Assembly: GCA_024529925.1 (NCBI GenBank)
Contig: JAFEUB010001473.1
Span: 372,001 to 436,000, forward strand
DNA length: 64,000 bases
Direction of reading: 5' to 3'
DNA from: Ophthalmolycus amberensis
Lineage: Eukaryota; Chordata; Actinopteri; Perciformes; Zoarcidae
The notes beneath the pieces were generated by a model. It was not told the origin of the DNA, did no database searches, and saw nothing but the letters and a program-made list of their open reading frames with translations. Every line of letters starts with the position of its first letter. The stretch's first letter is position 1. A program made the translations under genes and the position numbers. Below, piece by piece: positions 13,601-28,424 of this stretch.

Positions 13601-16600
13601 CTGAGACCTGACATGTGTTCACACACAGACATGCATATGCATGGAGACATTTTCCACTTTGCAATTTGTGTTGTGACAGCTCCTCTGTAGATGGATATGA
13701 CCTGGATTAACCGAACATTTACACCCACCTGCGAACGCACACACACACACACACACTCACTCACTCACTCGAGAGTCATCCGTCACTGGAAGTCAGAATT
13801 GACCCTGAGCACCATGGGAATCCTTGGCTCCACCGTAAAAGGGCAACATGGATCCGTCTGTTAAACACAGACATGGAGCCACAGACCAAAACTACACTCC
13901 AAGCATTGCTATCATTCTTTCCTCCCTTTCAGACACACACACACACACACACACACAGTGCTAAACCCCTCCCGACCACACATTAAGTCATGGTTTCATT
14001 TTCTACGTGGGGAGCCATTTGCTGAATCAGTTATGTGCTTTTTACTAATGCAGCCACATTGGAGATAAGAGATGAATAGCTTAGCAGGGCCTCTGCCTTC
14101 CGCTGCCGTCATCTTACAATTATCATCTAATGTGACAGGTGACATTTTCTACCACGATTGGCCAGCCTCTTGTCGAGGATTCAAATGCACGATAACAAAG
14201 TGGAACTGAAAAAAAGACCATTTTCCCCAGTCGGTACTCAAAAACACATTACATGTGGACATCTTCTCAATGCCTTGGTGAATGCCATGCATGTTTGTAT
14301 GTAAAAAAAACATGCAAGACAGAGAGGGGTATGATGCTAAATAGTTTCACACGGGTTTAATGAGGTAATCGAAGAGGAGAAAAATAGCTCTCTGTAAGTG
14401 GTCATTCCTAACAACCGCAGTCGCACTAAGCAGTCACAGGACGGAGTTATCGACTCGGGAAATGAACTCGGGGTTTCTCCATCTAGCCATGAGCACGCTC
14501 ACATAAGGGCCGGTGTTTGCAACATAAGACCAATTGACATGCAGCTGTCAAGTAATTACTGACTGCCCAAATGTGTTGCTTCAATGTATTGTTATAAAAT
14601 AGCCCTGGAAAAAAAAAAAAAAGGGTTAAACCTGCAGTTCCCTAAATAACCCCAAATCCTGCTTCAGGCCTGAGAATATCTTCTGATACTTCTGAAAAGC
14701 AAAACAACTCCTGCATGATTTTACATCACAAACAGAAACTTGGCATCTTCAAGTATAATTAACATTAAAATCTGAATATGCAAATGTGTCCATTATGGTT
14801 GAATTATTTTCCTTCCCATTGTATGCTGTTAAGCATTCTGTCTGCCCATCCATTCGATAAAAATGGCCTCATTTGTAGCGAACGGAATTAGCCTATTTTC
14901 ATTCTGTCCCCCGGACACTGAGCCATGTAAAAGCGCAGAATGGCTTGAAAAGACACTTGACAAGCCAGTCTCATGGTCCCTCTGTAAACATTAACACACA
15001 GGTCACCTCTGGCTCGCACACAACCGCGTACCCTCCTAATTAATGTAACGTGGGGTAGAAAGAAGGGAGGGGACAGCACGAGAGAGTGACAACATGAGAG
15101 AGAGAAAGCAAATGTGGGAGTAAAAGAGAGCGAGGCGAGAAAGGTCTTACTGTACAAGCGAGAGACACCCTCATTACCACATAATCTCTAAAAGGAAGTG
15201 AAACGAGGAAGACGGCTAAGAAGTGAGAGGGATGGGAGAGTTGGGGGAAGATTCAATTTGCATTGACGTGGTGTCAGCGGAGCTCAAGGTTAGTTGTCTA
15301 AAGCTGAGGTTGGGAGGCAGAGGTGGGGCGTAATGGAACGGAGGGAGAAACGGGAGGCTGAGGCACAAGGTCAGAGGTGAAGGGGGCAGAAAAAAAGAGG
15401 AGAAACGGACAAGAGTAGAGAGAAAGAGGGCAAGAGGTCTCAAAAACAGTGGTCATTAGCAGGCTGAACACAAACCTCGAAGAAAGGCACACCTGCACAC
15501 ACCGGGTTCTCTTCTCAGTAGGCTAAGCGCATCGTCTTCATAGTGCATTATAATTTATATTTCATAGACTTTCTCCTGCAGGTGAAGTGAGATGGAGATA
15601 CGCAGACAAATAAGCAACGTTTTTTTTGTTTTTCTTTATGTGTGCATGTGCAAATTTGTATGCGCTCACATGTACTGCATGCGTTCAGCATTGTGAACAT
15701 TTGTGGATGTGCATGGGTGTGCATCTGAATAATCTGCAGGTTAAACTGGCGATCCATCCGAAAACTGTCGAGACAGGTCGGATACGAAGTTTAACACATT
15801 ACTGTCCGTTTGGTGTGCATCTTATTAAAAGTGAAGCTTGAAAAATGTTCAAACATTGATTGATATTTGCAGTAAAGTACTCCACGATGAGGATAGCAAC
15901 GCAACCACACACACACCTCATTCTGCAACATGTTTAGCCTCGGGTATTTCTGTTTCAATCAGTCCTCCAAGTGAAAAGCAGCAGTGTTAATAAGCGTATA
16001 ATGAAAAACAAGTCGTCCATGCAGCCACACAAGGGCCTGGCCTCACTGGTGGCTCCGCGATGTCCTTTGTTTTGAGCAAATTGTCTGTTGCAGTTCCCCA
16101 ACGGCCACTTTCCTCCAGCAGCATTCATGAAAGATTGACACGGTAGAAGCTGGCTGAGTGGCACGGGGTCTCCAGAGCCGCTTAGATCAATGCTTGTCCT
16201 TTGAGCGTTCCTGCATTTCGTGAGGCACACGGACCAAAGAAGGAGGGAAAACCAGATTACCATAGCATTAATAAAACAAAACTGTAATCCTAAACAAGAG
16301 CAGAAACAAAAGGCTGCATCCGTGTTTTCCCCCAGGAAGAGTCTGCGCAACCGCGTGCCCACACTGGCTGTGTGTCACGTACACACAAGGCACAACACAG
16401 ACAGAAACACATGGACACACACGCATAAGGGATGCATCTATGCTTGTGATGGCAGAAAGGTTCATTCATCCCAGTTCAGCATGCTGGGACGGACGGAAGG
16501 AAAGAGGGAACGTAAATGAGAGATGAGGGGAGCCAGAGACGAGAGGAAAATGCCAGAGGAAGTAGGAAGTACAGCAATTCACAAGGAGGGAAAGGAGATA

Positions 16601-17220
16601 CATTAAGTGTATGAAGGTAAGGAAAATGGAAAGATAAGGGAGCTGGGGAATCAATGACAGAAATGAAAAGCGAGAATGAGACCAGACACATGGGAGGACA
16701 GAGACATAAAGTCCTTATTTTTGTAAATCAAGGCACACGGTACAAAGCACATCCAAGAGCACAAAGACGAGTGCACATGGGACGCCATTTTTGACAATTT
16801 CATAGCCGCTGCACAGCCAAACTGCAGCGCAAGTAGGAATACATTATCAAAGCAGAATCAAATGATTTCATACATTCAAAGCTATTTGAGCAGAGTGCAC
16901 TGAGATCGGTTATACAACGCAGAGTCTTCACTCGTCATTGTACGTTTGCTCCAGGGCAGGTTGTCCATCGCTGACCTTTTGTAGGCTCCGTCATTTGTAC
17001 TTGTTCATTCATTGGGGTAAAGCCCAGCATACATTTGTTCTTTGATTGTGCAGCTATCCGACTGTAGCTGTAGCCTGAGATTACAACATATGGTGTTGTC
17101 GTCAGTTCCAAGAGCACAGACTGAACAAGTAAAGAAAGCTTTTATGTGCTCTTCTCCCCTCACTTGGAATTTAAAAAGACAATTGATTTTAAAGGGTAGG
17201 TATTTCAATATTTCAACGAA
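10691..17220. other. Gene-free region
   Basis: No coding exon is supported. It includes CA arrays at 13738-13756 (followed by TCAC units) and 13932-13957, an A run at 12001-12012, and purine-rich blocks at about 15050-15470 and 16490-16700. Near 12700-13045, a CAGG-rich stretch ending in GACAATCTGGCAGAGA resembles a common fish transposon remnant (weak). The stretch 14030-14200 is unique and motif dense (CATCTAATGTGACAGGTGAC) and might be a conserved regulatory element. Confidence 0.65.
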
Positions 17221-17224
17221 TTCA

Positions 17225-17290
17225 TGCATCTTGGCCAGGTCGCCCTTGTACAAGAGATCATTGGTCTCAATGGGTCTTACCTGGTTAAAC
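17225..17290 (+). mobile_element. LINE/SINE 3'-tail-like fragment
   Basis: CATCTTGGCCAGGTCGCCCT, GTACAAGAGATC, GTCTCAATGGG and TTACCTGGTTAAA occur in the order seen in a tail shared by many fish retroelements. This also explains why both strands here are open (119 and 103 codons) without resembling a protein. Confidence 0.6.
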
Positions 17291-20200
17291 ATGCATGGGC
17301 TAAATGTTATGGTATGTTGCACTGACGGAGCCGTCCAATGGAGGGCTAGATAGAAAGCAAACACAGGTTCTAATGAGGACTTGTTAAGTCAACAACCCTT
17401 ATAATCTCCTACGGTTTCTCAAGTACTTCAAGATCTCAGCAGGCCTCCTCGTTATCCCAACAACTCAGACTTAAATCCTAATGAGTTGTCTCCACACGCG
17501 TTCGCTTTCTGCGGTCACTCAATTTTCTCAATTCTCTCTAGCTTAGTGCATGAATGACTTTGCGTCTTAAGTTTTGATTAGGTTTACCTCGTACATTTCT
17601 CTCTATTGTCGGTTTACCATGACATGGATCCTGCCAACACCGCCGCAACCTGGTAACCCATAGACAGAGAAGCCTATAGCAGAAATTTCTGCCACTAATG
17701 CTTGATGATCACTTCATTCAAAACATGGCTCAACTCCATGACAACAGAGTTAAAAGCAGGATTGCACTTTGTGCCGTGTCCTGTTGACCTGTTCCAAGCA
17801 GGCAGGCAGTAGTTGAAATCCTAAAAAAAAATATGAAAACCACCTCAGGAAAATGTTGCTTTGCTGGCACAAAGCTGCATCTTGCACCGCACGCCAGAAC
17901 GAAAATAGAGCCCACACATAGAGACAGACGGAGGAGGAGACAGACCTCATGTGGTCCAGTGCAGCCACTGTGAGCAGAAGGCAAATGAGTGCATCTCCAT
18001 TGTGATTCAGGGCTGTTTTTGTGTTGTTGTTTTTTTATTGGGTCCTCTGCCGTGACTGGAGCATATGGCCCAGCTTAATCAAGCTAACGATTCCCTCTGC
18101 CCATCTCGTTAAACATTACCAAATAGAGTTTTACTTCACATAGACATACTAACCATATTAATATTCAGCACTTCATTCCAAGCACAAACCAGTGGGTCGG
18201 TGGCATTTACTTCACTAACTTGGCTGGTATTTACTCCTATCACATAGGGGACCAGTGGAAGACGAGGCAGATGGTGCATCTAATTGTCTGAGCTGGATTC
18301 CATTTCTTAGCCGTCTCTGGCTTCATTTTCATTTAAGAATCGCACATGTAACAGTCATTAGTGGGTTTTCCAGTGGAACAGGCATGTGACAGAAATGAAA
18401 AGCTTCACCAAAGAGACGCTGAAAACACGTATTGTTATAGAAGCCGGAGCCACTGTGTAGCCGTGTCTTTGTCTACTGCGTTTTAATGGAAATGTGCAAA
18501 TGGGTTTCTGCTATAGGCCAATACAACCAAATGATTCCCCAACAATCACAGTCCGCCTTTCCAATCTTGCTCTCCTTTTCTGCTTTTTACTCTTGTTCAT
18601 CTCTGTGGATGAGTAGCGTGTCCAGCAGCTAAGAACTCTTGAAGCAGACGCGTCTCAGTGAGGCAGAGCAACCTCTTAGAAAGTATGAACAGAATGACAG
18701 AATTCTGCACATGCACGCAACCCTGGACAAGTTGGGTTGGCGAATATGAATATTATAAAGTACTCACAAACTCACCCAGACAACTACATGAATACGGACA
18801 CTTAAAACGCCTTAGCTGTATCAGTCCTCACAGACAAGTGAGCCCTTGCTGTGATGTCTTTTTGAAAATGGAATTTCCCACCATTTCCCCTATTTCACAG
18901 ATGTTGCATCTCGTGGCGGGGAGGAGCAACTTTCAAAGACGGATCTAGCAGATAGGAGGCCTACTCTCCCCATTGCTGTGGAGCTCACAAAGCCTCAATG
19001 GGAGGCAACCTGTGTGTGATGAAATATGATCGAGCAGGATGGAGGATAAGATAACGAAATATGGGCTTAAAGCAAACGTACAGAGATGAAAAACACACTC
19101 TTCTTCTATGCTTTTCCTAGCAGTTGGTGGACACACACACACACACACACACACATGAATGCACAAACCCAAGAGCAGTTGTAGAAAACCCTTCTCTCAC
19201 TTCTGTCTTCTCTCCAGGTTTTTTTTTTTTCCACCGGATTCGGTGAGTGAAGGATGGCAAGTCAAAAGATGGTATCTAGTTTTCCAGAACATTAGCACCC
19301 GGCATGGTGTGGTGTAATGTTGCGTCCCTAATGCCCACAGCCAGTCATGTTCACTAATGATGTTGAATCACCACCACAGGGTGCCTGCTAGTCACTCTGG
19401 TGATGGTGGTGTCAGTGGTGATGTTTGTCATGGGCACATTTAAGGAGAAACACTTCGATGGTTAAAGCGTTGTACTGGTTACAGCAGTGAAGGAGAACAC
19501 ACCGTCACCTCCCGTCTCTCAGATTCTACTTTTACAGTATTTAGGTGTTTTTCAGCTGGAGTTCTTTTGTTCTCAGCCTGTAACAATCTCCTTATCCTTT
19601 TATCCTCGTCTGTACCTAGTTCACCGTTGCTTTTTTTATGCTTTCAGATTGTCCTCTTTGGTATTCAGCAGTCCAGGTGCCCTGAAGTCCACCGACTTAT
19701 ATCATTAATTTCTCTGTCTATCCTCTCCCTCCGTCCCTTTTGTCTTTCTCCTCTTGTCTTTCCGGTTTCAGGCCATTATCTTCCCAGGTTCCAGTCTCGG
19801 ATCATTTCATGTTTTTATCCCTCTTTTACGAGGCACCATTTCTAAAGCTGGAGAGCCAAAGAGGAACTCGGGCGGCTTTGAAGCGACAATGGTCTGGGTG
19901 CTGAAAGCAATCTATATTCAAAAATGCTGCTGTTCAGTCGGACTTTCATGCTACCGGAATAGAGGGCACCTTTTAACTCAGAGCCAGTAAAGCTGTCAAC
20001 GGTTTTTACTTAAATCTTTCAATCCCCTTTTTAGCAGACAGAAAAGTGGATATTAGGCTTTGGAGGAGAAGAACACAATGAAAGGCATTACAAGGGTTCA
20101 TTTTTACAAACTGCAGCAACCTCTGCTATTAATAAGAACTGTGCACATCACAGCATACATGGGGTTGACTTTATATGATTGAAACATTTAAGGAAACACA

Positions 20201-23200
20201 GAGAGGAATAGAAAATCAGCAGTTTTCACTTTCATTCCTTTTAAGAGCCATTTCCCAATAACTTGCTCCATGCTTTTTTATGGAAAAACATACCTCTGTT
20301 TGGGGTTATTGTTTCCAGTAAAATGGGCTTGGCTTCCTTTCAGTCTCTCAGAGTCTTTATTAGTTTTTAAAAGTGGCAATTACCCTTTAAAGGTCAAACA
20401 GCCAATCAGGCCACTTCCCTTCACTGGCACTTTTAATGACTTTGCTGTGGCACACATTAATGACCACGGTGTCAGTGGAATCCCTGCGAGAGATACTTAA
20501 TGCTGCATTTACAGTCAACCATCAGAACTTCCATTTCCTGCACACCCTGTACATTTCTGTCTCCATTTCCTCACTAAAAACTCACAGTACGGCATTTTCG
20601 CTAGAAGTAGTAGAAGATCATTTCCTTTTGTCTACTCAATGTTGCAATGCATTTCTGACTACTTGTTAAGTGAGACAATTAGTTGGTGGTAATCTATCAA
20701 AATCGGCATGCTACATGCCCCGTGAACACATGTAGGCCTACAGTAATTAAACAGCCCATCTATAATTCATGACGTTGATACTGATGTGAAAGACTTGCCT
20801 AAATAGACATCAAAGTGTTCAGTCGCATTGCTATTCCCGAAAGGTTGCTCTGCTAAGAACAAAAGCCTCGCCTCCGCTCTTCCCTCCCGTCCTCTGGTAG
20901 AGCACCAGCACTCGCTCACACTGCAATCATAATCAGAGTAAGGGGTAGGTGCACACATACGCAGGTGTCCGCGCAGATGGGTAAACACACACATGCATTA
21001 GACTCAAGACAGCAGGCGTGAGGCAAACACATGAGCGCACACTCGCCCGTACTCGTGTCAATCAGCAAGCTTGTCAGATGCAAGAAATGACAGCTCTGCA
21101 ATCAGCAGGTAATGATGGCACCCCCGTAGGGAGGTCGAGAGAGGAGAGAGGAGACGAGGGGAGAGAGGAGAGGAGGCGAGTTGTCGCAAGGTCCTTCAGA
21201 GCAGCATAGGGGGATTGAATCTGAATTGGATCGCAGCATTTCAATGATAGCCTGTCAGCAGCAGGTGCCTGCTGAAAGCCGCCCCCTACCCCACCTCATA
21301 AACACACACACACACACACACTCTCGACTCATCTCACTTTGCACTCACTTACACCACCTGGCCCATGCCATCGAAGCACAGTGGGGTCTCTCCCTCTCCA
21401 TTTCCCTCTTCCTCAGGATCAGGCAGATTTACAGTTCATCAGGCTCTTTTTCACTTACATGGGATGCAGATCTGTCGACACTGAAATGACTGATGAATGG
21501 CTGATTGGAGCGAGGACCCACGCTGAGCGCACTCACAGACCAATATAGATATGCAAAGACATAGTCTACAATTATGGACAGGAAACATGAAATGTGGTAA
21601 TCATCAAATCAGAGAAGAAATCCTGCAGCTGCCTCGCCGCATACACTCACACACTCACACGAACAAACACTAAAATCAAATGTTAGCTGTAGAACTTTTC
21701 ACTGTGTGCTAGATCTTGACTGTGTATCTAACCTCACTTCCAACTCATTAAAACTTTCAGTCTGTAGGTGTTACTGTCCAATTGATCATAAGATGAATTT
21801 GGACCTAACGTTTTCAACGATATATTGAGAATGCGTCGAGGGCCATCGTATTTTTAAGTTGACAAAACGTTCTCCACTTACTCGCTTGTTCTGGAGGTTT
21901 TTTACGCCATCACATGGTCTTCAATAGCAGGTGTTAGAACTTTCCATTATTCTGAGCACTGTTAGCACCCTTCATCCACTTTGACTTAAATAATCTGGTT
22001 ATTGTATTTATATTTTCAGGATTTGCACTCTATTGTGCATTGTATCTGGATTACTTAAAAAGTCTAATCTATTCAGAACATATTACAAGTTCATATTCAC
22101 TTGTAATGGCGTCCTGCTGCTGCAACAGTAGTAAAAGATACAATCCCAATACGTGACCGTCATATGTAAGCAACAGGGTGACCCTACTGTATCACCATTT
22201 AAAACTGACCTGAAATCTGCTAAATTGATTGGGAGGGCGTAAAATACACAGACAGCTTTACACCAGATGATGAAGAAATCTGAGTTATTAAGGTTTTCTG
22301 ATGCTATAAAATGTTGGTTTACAACAGGGATGTCCACAAACACTTGAGTAAAATATGGCTGTGTTTGAATAGTAACCATGTTGATAAACACACAAAATTC
22401 TTTAATCTAGTTCATCTCAACTCAAATCTACCGACTGGGCCTTTCATGCACATATTTCATAAAGGTTGCAAGTGTACAACCGGTTTCTCCATTTATTGAA
22501 ATAGCAAGTAATTCCAATTCACAAGAACGATAATAAATCATATGTTAGCATTTTTGATGATTTAATAAATACATTTAAATGAGTGCAATTCATGCTCAGT
22601 GATAATACATTTGAAATGTAAAACAATTTTCCATCAGATTGAAATCAATAACGTAAATTCCAGGCAATTTTCTTCGACGGCTTTTTTTCTTTTGTAGCTT
22701 ATAATCATTAAAATGGTTTGATTTCATGTTTTCTGTTTTCCCAAAACTAGATTTCTGTAAACAGCCGTCTGAAACATCAAATTCTCGGACTGAAGATGGC
22801 ACAGTTTGAGACACGGGGAAAGGTTAAGTTCTGTTACTACAGAGAGTAAAACTGGAAGAATGACAACTAGCAGGCTTTATTAAATTATTAAACAGACACT
22901 TAAAACGTGTGTTAAAAAGAACACTTCTCAATTGTCTTGTGTTTCAGTGTGCATGGTCTCTCGCCTTCTCCAAAAGCACAGAGAAACAATATATTGTGAA
23001 AGTTTAGCAATAGATTTGTATTGTAATCTGGCACGAAATATAGAAATGCAAGTACTTCATCCAACAAATGTCTATGTCAAATTTTCTAAAAAAATCAAGA
23101 AACTTTCAAGGAACGGTGAATATGTGAAACAACTGTCATCTGTCTGTTTGGAAAAGCAGGTTGAGATTCAGCAAAGGGATTCACGGTGGACTGAACCCAA

Positions 23201-23273
23201 AGTCAAATGAGCATATTCCCATACAATGTGAAACGGTGGCACATCCCAGATTTCAAAGTCAAGGAGGACAAAA

Positions 23274-23275
<2 letters not shown>

Positions 23276-23308
<33 letters not shown>
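23276..23308 (+). repeat. (GT)n microsatellite
   Basis: About 16 perfect units followed by GAGTCTGTG. Confidence 0.95.
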
Positions 23309-23310
<2 letters not shown>

Positions 23311-26300
23311 TCTGTGTGTTGTGTGACTGTGAAATTGATTGTGGCTGGACAGGAGGCAGGCAGGCAGGCGTGTGGTGGTGCCCAAGGGGCAGGACAATGC
23401 TGAGCGAGCAATACTTCACCTGCACCAAAGACACACACAAACATCTGAACATTGTCACACACACCCTGACCATTAAGATTTACTCCAGTCATCCAGCTCA
23501 TTGGTCTGAGGCAGGAACAGAGAGAAAGGGAGGCGAGAGAGAGAGCGCTGGAGAGAAAACTAGAAAGGCAGAGACAGACGGCGAAGTCTCGACATAAAGA
23601 TTAACCGTGAAGCAACAGTGTAAATGTGAGATGGAGAGGATCAAGTCCCCTCAGGCGGCACTGGAGACATCTGTGTTCCTCCTGCTCAGACACCGGGACT
23701 ATTTTTTATCCATATGATAATAATTAATCCATCCTTAAGTTATAATGTGTGCTTTGAACTATAATACATGATGTGACGATATCAGAGTGGTCTTAATAAG
23801 GAGTGCTGAATTCATTGCATACGGTAACATAAATAAAGTGGAATTCACAGGTACTGCCGATGAGCCCCTTTAAGAACAATAGACAGAATAAAGAAAGATA
23901 TGATGATCAATAATGGATAACTCATATCTGCTTCAACATGCAGCCTTAAGGCGAGACAACCTTCATATTTTAACATCTCTACATCAGACATGCAAAGAAA
24001 CATCTTTTACCTGGGCACGTTTCAGACTCTGCACACCACTGGTTTGTGTATCACTGTGTGTGTGTGTGTGTGTGTGCGCGCGCGCCTGGGAAGGCTGATT
24101 CTTTTAACTAGCTCAATTCTTTCATGCTGTCCAGCCATATTGAACCAATTCAAGACCTTTTTATTCACGATTTCTAAAATGGCTATTTTGTAGCTGCAGT
24201 AATAGCAATTTAGTCCGAGATGAAATAAGATATGAAGAGCTGCCCCATCACAAAACAAGAGACATACTGTACAGTCTAAATGAGCAGATATTAGTGTAAT
24301 CTAAGTGCAGCTAGGTAACCGTCCTCATGCTTTAAAGTAAAGTAAGGCATATCGGGCACATCCACCTGTGAATAATGATGAATCTTGATTATACAGCTAA
24401 ACTGTTTGAATACTCACCGACATGCAAAACAATCTTAGAAATGTGGACCTTATTGTGCCTGTACATTCGGGTCATAATGTCCTAATGGGGCATTTTTAAT
24501 GATTGTAATAATGCTAATAAACTAAGGATGTTAATGGTGATAAATGACGGACTTAACCCGTTTGTGCGTCAGTTATCGTTGCAGCTGGGTGGCTTTTTAA
24601 GTACCTCAACCGCAGCACCCAGGCATGCAAGGCGCTAATCTTGTGGGTTCACGGTGAATGATTAGTGAACATTAGTGGGACACGGATCAATCAAAACGGC
24701 AGAGAGAGAGAGGCACTTCTGAAACGTGCTGCGTTGCGTCTGTTGGAATCACAAGAATTGGCCAAAGTGGCCAAAACAAACTAGACAGTACTCTCTCTAC
24801 TCATGGTGTTGGATCCATAACACAAACTGAAAGTGAAGGAAGTAGTTTTATAAAGAATGAAAAAGAGGTCTTTAGAGATTAAATTCTGCATACTTCCCCA
24901 CTCCCACAGACCTGGCCAGGAGATGGGCATGCTTGTTAGATTGTTTGCGTCTGACGAAGCCTTAAACTTTCAGTGTCACGGTTTGTGTAGAATTTGCATT
25001 GCAGTTAAATAAGAACGAGACAAAATTGTACCTCCACCCAGAGGAGGAAACTTCCTGGCTTGAGCTTAAAATGAAAAGGCAAATGTTTGTGACTATTTCA
25101 AAAGCACAACCATAACTTCCCAGCCAGCATTGTTTCAATGTCAAACTCCAACCTGTTTATAGATATGTCTCCTTCGTGCGATACTTTTAAGGAGGGCAGA
25201 ATGTATTTCTCGCTGTTTTTGTTGCTCGGGGTACACATTTGCATTTTAGGACATTGTGCTCGTTCCACAAAATCTCAGGGGACCGGGCAGTGAAGTAGAG
25301 TGACAGATTGTCCTTTTCTGCCTCGCGGATCGCTTTGGCAAAGGTAGCCGGCTGACAAGAAACACTCTGTGCAATAATAATTACGATGAAGGGAAGTATT
25401 GATAGTTATTTATGAGACAGGTCTCACATTAAACAGTCTTGTAGATTAGCCGGAAATGTATCCAGTCTAAATGGTGTAATATAGCGTTCCGCAATACTGC
25501 TTTTTCACAGACTTACTTACAACCCATAAGGGATAATAATTCATGGGGAGAGAGGGGGGGGAGAGGGGGAGAGAGAATCGGAGTATCGCTGCTTGTTAAG
25601 TAGTTGAGCTCTTTATAAATGTCACATGGATCCTCTTTTAATGAACAACACGGGTTGAATCCAGAGCACCAGTGCATGCAATTAACAAGCAAACACCAAC
25701 ACGCTAACAGACAGAGTCCATCAATGTACTCGTCACTGAGAGTAGAAATACAGATTCCACAATCGAGTAAACGAGCAGAAAAAGAAAAGAGCAGCGTGTC
25801 ATTTGATTTTGTGTTACTCCGTTTTGGAGCTTTGAGGGTGGAAGGACTCAACAAGTGCTCTATTGTTGCTTTTGTTTGTTCCCAGGAAGGATTAACATGA
25901 GAGTCTTATACTTTCTTATTGTTCCCTCCAAAGCACCACACAGCATGATGAACTTCAAAGCACTTAGCTCCTGACGGTTACGCACACAGTCACACTACAG
26001 CATGCACGCCCGCACACACACACACACACACACACCAGGGCACAACCACAAAGGAAACTGCCTGCACGTTAGAATACACTGTGAACAAAAGCGGCAGACT
26101 TGGTGTGTAGAGATCCAACTAATGAATCAATATGCTCAAGTGTAACAGAGGTTCCCGGGGACAACGTTTTAAAGGCGACACTGTCGGCGCATATCCAAAA
26201 TCCAAACAAAGAAAACAATATCTTCCTCTCACAAACACACATTACTGGTGAGAATTAAGTGCTGAGTTTATTAGGGAAATGAAAGCTCTCCTTGGCAGCA

Positions 26301-28084
26301 CGTTGTGACTATTGACGGATCTGCAATGACAATCTAACAAAGGAGAGGAAACGCATGAAGAAGACGGATGAAAAGCGAGAGAGGAAATATGATGAAATGA
26401 GGTAATAAAGAAGAAAAACCCATCGAACCTGAGAGAGGAGTCAACAGAGAAAAGCGGGACATGAATGGCTGCAGATGAGATGCAAAGTGTCATGACATCA
26501 GAGAAAGTAATGCAACCGAGAGATGGAGAGACGATGGCATTAAAAGGGTGAGTAATGCTAAATTTATTCCTGTCCTCCATATACTCCATCTAACTTCTCT
26601 CCATTCTCCCAGAGTGCAAACAGCTCTTCATCAACATGAGATGAGATTTCATCATTTTCCCCTGGTCACTTAAAACGGATACATTAATATCTGTACATTA
26701 ATAGCTCTGTCAATACCAAACGGTATGTTTTTGCTCAGCTAGATGTGAGAATTCTAGAGGTGCATTTTTCTCGAACAATTTCAATTTCCAATTTTTTAAA
26801 AGCCTGACCGGCCGATTCCGTTTGGTTTTTTTAAGAACTATAATTGACAGTAAGGCTCCAGATTTACTTTTTTTTTCACAATCAAAATAATTTCAACCAT
26901 CTCAAAGTCAGTTACCCTTTTACGGTTATCATCATCTACAGTGGTTAGTTGCAAAAATATTTTGGCACTAGTTGTAATTCTGTATTCCAATCTTCTTCAA
27001 GCTAGTGTTACGTTAAACAGTTCCCTCTCTAATATCGGTTAGATATTGCTGTGAAAACATCTCCTGAACACAACTGTATTGATCCAAGTTTCTCGCTCAA
27101 AAACTAAATTTTACAAGATTATGTTTGAACATCATGATAGCCTTATCATTTACTTTCGGCAAATACTCATTTTACCGAGCAAAGCTCGAGCGCATCATAA
27201 TCAAGTCAATGCGACCTCCAATAGCGTTAGCTGGTAGCTCCGTTATAAGCAGGACTGTGCCAGGGAAAGACGCCATGCTGCTGGCAGACGAGCCAGTCCC
27301 CGTGATAGCTCTGGGCAGCATGGAAATAAATTAAAACATAATAAGAGTCTGAAGAACTTAGTCAGTCCAAATGTTTCAGGGTTATTCTAGCGCGGCTCAT
27401 TTTGGTTGTTGCAGTCGTGACAAATTGTGAGCTTTATTCTTCTTCACTCACACCAAGGTCGATGTAAAACTATCGCGTGACGGTGGCACCGGTGTGTAAA
27501 TGTGACCGACAAAAAAAACGGGTCGATTGAGGATACAGTACAGAAGCCTCACACATCTATGGAGAAAAAAAGAAGACATTACTCCCCTTCTTTTTCTTCC
27601 TCACCCAGAAAAACGTCTTTACACAGCCGTTCCAATCTGCTGCAGACCCCATCTTCCTTTATATCCACATCATGTGTGACAGAAAGCATTGTAGAGCTTT
27701 GTGCATGAATGAGCTTTGCACTACGTTGAGCTCGAGTGTTATTCTGCTCATTAACGACACAATGACGCGTGAGTTGTGCTTTTGTCTCGGTGGCATTTGT
27801 CAAACAAGCTCACACTTCAAACTCAACTATTACAATGATAGAAGGGCTTGGGTTGAAATCCTGCCTCTTTCTGCCTCAGCTGTTTCTCCTCTGCTCTTGA
27901 TAGTGTGTGGCACCGTACCCATCATTCTTCCTGTCGAATAAAGTGTCGGGGGGGGGGGGCAAAAACCAAGATCTGCACCTGGCTGAGAGGAGAAAAAAAG
28001 CGAGAGACGAGGAAATGGCAAAAAAGACAAATATGTGTGATGAGAAGAAGGAAGGGAAAGGATCAGAGAACAGACATTTTTTTT

Positions 28085-28101
28085 GGGGGGGGGGGGGGGG
28101 G
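28085..28101 (+). repeat. Poly-G tract (17)
   Basis: Eight T are followed directly by seventeen G. Confidence 0.95.
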
Positions 28102-28424
28102 TTTAATGCAGGGCTATGTGGAAAAACGATATGGAAAAGTTCCATGATAATTCGGTTTACACGCCACAGGACCAGAACAGATGGAGCCACAATGCGAATC
28201 ATCCCTTCCTAGTCTTTCAAATACAACAAAACCGTAGGGTAGGTTCAAGGGTGTAGAATTTTGTAGTGGACTGTAAGGACTGACACTTCGCTAAACTTTT
28301 GATACAACTTTGATCTTGACTTCTCAGAGATAAAGATATGCGAGATATGTTTTGAATATGCAGGAAGTTTTGAAAATGAGCAGACATATGGCTGAAACAC
28401 ATGTGAGCTATTAAAGTCCAGGGT

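Larger units (their letters stand above)
17291..28424. other. Gene-free region
   Basis: No coding exon is supported. It contains CA/GT arrays at 19132-19155, 21300-21321, 23276-23308, 24054-24083 and 26012-26035; a T run at 19219-19230; purine-rich blocks near 21130-21190, 23500-23590, 25540-25585, 26330-26540 and 27980-28080; G12 (27948-27959) and G17 (28085-28101). Segment 24360-24700 is AT-rich unique sequence with several TAAT cores and is a candidate regulatory element. Confidence 0.65.

Noticed and set aside
17005..17364. Overlapping 119- and 103-codon frames on both strands
   Set aside because: No known domain, and the region includes a retroelement-tail motif at 17225-17290.
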